Assembly: GCF_001429045.1 (NCBI RefSeq) | Contig: NZ_LMHY01000028.1 | Location: 171,996-235,995, forward strand | Length of the DNA stretch: 64,000 bases | DNA from: Pseudomonas sp. Root71 | GTDB lineage: Bacteria > Pseudomonadota > Gammaproteobacteria > Pseudomonadales > Pseudomonadaceae | Direction: 5' to 3' | Part shown: one piece after another, positions 62,312 to 64,000 of the stretch | Numbering within the stretch: position 1 is the stretch's first letter | Layout: every line of letters begins with the position of its first letter | Position numbers and translations under genes: made by a program | Notes under the pieces: model-generated | What the model was told of the DNA's origin: nothing | What the model saw: only the letters and a program-made list of their open reading frames with translations | Databases searched by the model: none

Positions 62312-63458
62312 AGACGACCTCGACATCACGCTGGCTGGATTCGCGCGGGTTGGTCAGGATGCACGGGTCGTGCATCGCATGCTGCGACAGGAACGGAATA
62401 TCCGAGGTCCTGACGCCATGCAAACCAAGGGTTTCGTGAAAGCCGATGGCGTGCTTGAGGGCGATCAGGTGTTCGACCAGGCGCCCGCAGATCTGCCGGT
62501 GATTCAGGCCTCGGCAGTCGATGCCCAACGTCTCGGCGATCACCTTGAAGCGGTCTGGCGCCGAGTTGTAGTTGAAGGCCACCACGTGCTCGACAAGGAC
62601 CGCGTTGCACAGGCCGTGGGGCAGATCGAGAAAGCCGCCGAGGCTGTGGGACATGGCATGCACGGCACCAAGGATGGCGTTGGAGAACGCCAGCCCGGCC
62701 TGCATGCTGCCGAGCATGATCTTCTCGCGCAGGGCGATGTCCGTCGGGTTGGCGATCATTTGCACCAGGTTGCCATTGATCAGGCGCATCGCCTCCAGCG
62801 CATGGGGGTCGGTCAGCGGCCCGTGGCCGGTGGACACGAAGGCTTCGATGGCATGCACCAACGCGTCAATGCCGGTACAGGCCGACAGGAACGGGTCCAT
62901 GCTCAGGGTGGTTTCCGGGTCGATCAGCGAAACGTCCGGTACCACCGCCTTGCTGACGATGGAGAACTTCATGCGTTCCTGCTGGTTGGAAATGATCACG
63001 AACTGCGAGACGTCCGCCGAGGTGCCGGCGGTGGTCGGAATCAGGATCAGCGGCGGGCTGGGCACGCGGATGGTGTCCACACCCTCGAAATCGAGAATGC
63101 TGCGGCCATGGGCAACGACGATACCGATGCCTTTGCCGCAGTCCATCGGGCTGCCACCACCGACGGCGACGATCACGTCGCAGTGGTTTTCCCGGTACAT
63201 CTCGGCACCGAGCATTACCTCTTCGACCCGAGGGTTGGGCGAGACATCACTGTAAAGGCAATACTCGATACCCAGGGCTTGCAGGCTGGCTTCGACATCG
63301 GCGACCCAGCCAGCGGCAATCACGCCGGGATCACTGACCACCAGGACCTTGCGTGCGCCAAAGGTCTTGGCGTAATTGCCGACACTGTGCCGGCTACCGG
63401 CACCGAAGATGATTTCAGGTGAAACGAACTTACGCAGCTGGTTGAGACTCTGGCTCAT
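62295..63458 (-). CDS. ercA: Iron-containing alcohol dehydrogenase ErcA
   Basis: This 387-residue group III iron alcohol dehydrogenase has the cofactor region AVGGGSPMDCGKGIGI. Iron ligands are in ACTGIDALVHAIEAF (Asp, His), GAVHAMSHSLGG and DLPHGLCNAVL. It matches ErcA of P. aeruginosa, which takes part in control of PQQ-dependent ethanol oxidation. ATG 63458 is chosen by family length. The kinase gene overlaps its stop, so the two are coupled. Confidence 0.92.
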   Translation of the reverse strand: MSQSLNQLRKFVSPEIIFGAGSRHSVGNYAKTFGARKVLVVSDPGVIAAGWVADVEASLQALGIEYCLYSDVSPNPRVEEVMLGAEMYRENHCDVIVAVGGGSPMDCGKGIGIVVAHGRSILDFEGVDTIRVPSPPLILIPTTAGTSADVSQFVIISNQQERMKFSIVSKAVVPDVSLIDPETTLSMDPFLSACTGIDALVHAIEAFVSTGHGPLTDPHALEAMRLINGNLVQMIANPTDIALREKIMLGSMQAGLAFSNAILGAVHAMSHSLGGFLDLPHGLCNAVLVEHVVAFNYNSAPDRFKVIAETLGIDCRGLNHRQICGRLVEHLIALKHAIGFHETLGLHGVRTSDIPFLSQHAMHDPCILTNPRESSQRDVEVVYGEAL

Positions 63459-63562
63459 TGGAAAGCCTGTTTTTATTGTTTTGGAAGGTAGAAACCACAC
63501 TAAACCATCCAGCTGTGAATGCAATCAGACCAAAGAACAGCGCTGCCCGGGCTGTAACAGAT

Positions 63563-63658
63563 CCCTGTGGGAGCGGGCTTGCTCGCGAAAGCGGAGTGTC
63601 AGTCACCATCAATATTGACTGACAGGGCCTCTTCGCGAGCAAGCCGGCTCCCACAGGG
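63563..63658. repeat. Type-B REP doublet
   Basis: CCTGTGGGAGCGGGCTTGCTC and TTCGCGAGCAAGCCGGCTCC form an inverted pair between pqqE and ercA. Confidence 0.92.
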
Positions 63659-63675
63659 GATCTGCGGCGCTAGAA

Positions 63676-64000
63676 CTATCCGCGATAGATCAGCTGCGAA
63701 GCCTTCGCATTACGCAATGTGAGGTGTTCGATCCCCAACCCCGGTGCCTGCGCTTCCTCCCGGGCCTTGAGGATCACGCCGTGGTGCGCAGACTTGCTGC
63801 ACACCGGGTCGGCATTGCTGGCATCGCCGGTCAGCATGAAAGCCTGGCAGCGACACCCGCCCAGGTCCTTGTGCTTTTCATCGCAGGAGCGGCATGGCTC
63901 CTTCATCCAGTCATCGCCGCGAAAACGATTGAAGCCGAACGAGTCGTTCCAGATGTGCGAGAGGCTGTGCTCGCGCACATTGGGAAACTGCACCGGTAAC
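63676..64000 (-). CDS. pqqE: PqqE, radical-SAM enzyme of PQQ synthesis (C-terminal part; start outside window)
   Basis: The visible 107 or so C-terminal residues carry the SPASM-type cysteines (CRSCDEKHKDLGGCRCQAF, then DPVCSKS) and NVREHSLSHIWNDSFGFNRF, as in PqqE. The radical-SAM core lies beyond the right edge. PqqE links Glu and Tyr in the PqqA peptide. Its position next to ercA matches the P. aeruginosa pqq-erc region. Confidence 0.93.
   Translation of the reverse strand, partial: LPVQFPNVREHSLSHIWNDSFGFNRFRGDDWMKEPCRSCDEKHKDLGGCRCQAFMLTGDASNADPVCSKSAHHGVILKAREEAQAPGLGIEHLTLRNAKASQLIYRG

Noticed and set aside
9808..63658. Repeated palindromic units as a possible CRISPR array
   Set aside because: The units are scattered singly or as inverted pairs between genes, without regular spacers or cas genes; they are REP elements.

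Overview
The window looks like chromosomal DNA from a Pseudomonas of the fluorescens/putida type. The evidence is the high GC content, acnB with a non-ATG start, an AguA plus polyamine-binding-protein unit, an OprD-family porin, a pqqE/ercA/ErcS'-like locus, and about twenty intergenic REP elements of two Pseudomonas types (GTAGGAGCTGCCGAAGG... and GTGGGAGCGAGCTTGCTCGCGA...). I saw no rRNA, tRNA, CRISPR array, prophage or IS element other than a REP-associated tyrosine transposase (RAYT).

Layout. 1-3.1 kb: a lipase gene resembling a type VI secretion effector, followed by a lipoprotein gene that may encode its immunity protein and runs off the left edge. 3.4-7.1 kb: LysE exporters, a MocR regulator and the EamA transporter divergent from it. 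7.2-9.8 kb: an alkylation-repair cluster (Ada, a PEP-mutase-like enzyme, an AlkA-like glycosylase). 9.9-13.1 kb: agmatine deiminase, a polyamine-binding protein and a LysR regulator. 13.4-16.6 kb: small housekeeping genes (thioesterase, GFA protein, MiaE, DUF1289) and a universal stress protein behind a perfect Anr box. 17-22.7 kb: acnB behind a long folded leader, a SulP transporter and SdaC. 23-27.3 kb: tautomerase, TetR, 2-hydroxyacid dehydrogenase, a kinase-like phosphotransferase and an SDR. 27.4-30.7 kb: small proteins, a three-PAS LuxR-type regulator and a LysR.

30.7-53.2 kb is a heterocycle-catabolism region. It holds a two-subunit molybdenum hydroxylase with LysR genes on both sides, and a row of genes for two paralogous amidohydrolases, UbiD- and UbiX-like proteins, a CobW GTPase, an NCS2 permease, an 8-oxoguanine-deaminase-like enzyme and XdhC. 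After a RAYT with its REP pairs comes a complete reductive pyrimidine pathway: a beta-ureidopropionase/allantoate-amidohydrolase-type enzyme, NCS1 transporter, dihydropyrimidinase, PreT, PreA and a TetR regulator. The decarboxylase block, whose first amidohydrolase has lost its HxH metal motif, is the best candidate for an undescribed system.

53.4-60.6 kb is a hexuronate locus: OprD porin, uronate dehydrogenase, SMP-30 lactonase, a DctPQM TRAP transporter and an aldose-1-epimerase. The two transcription units share an identical split operator. 60.6-64 kb belongs to the PQQ/alcohol-oxidation locus: an ErcS'-like hybrid kinase, ErcA, and the C-terminal part of PqqE at the right edge.
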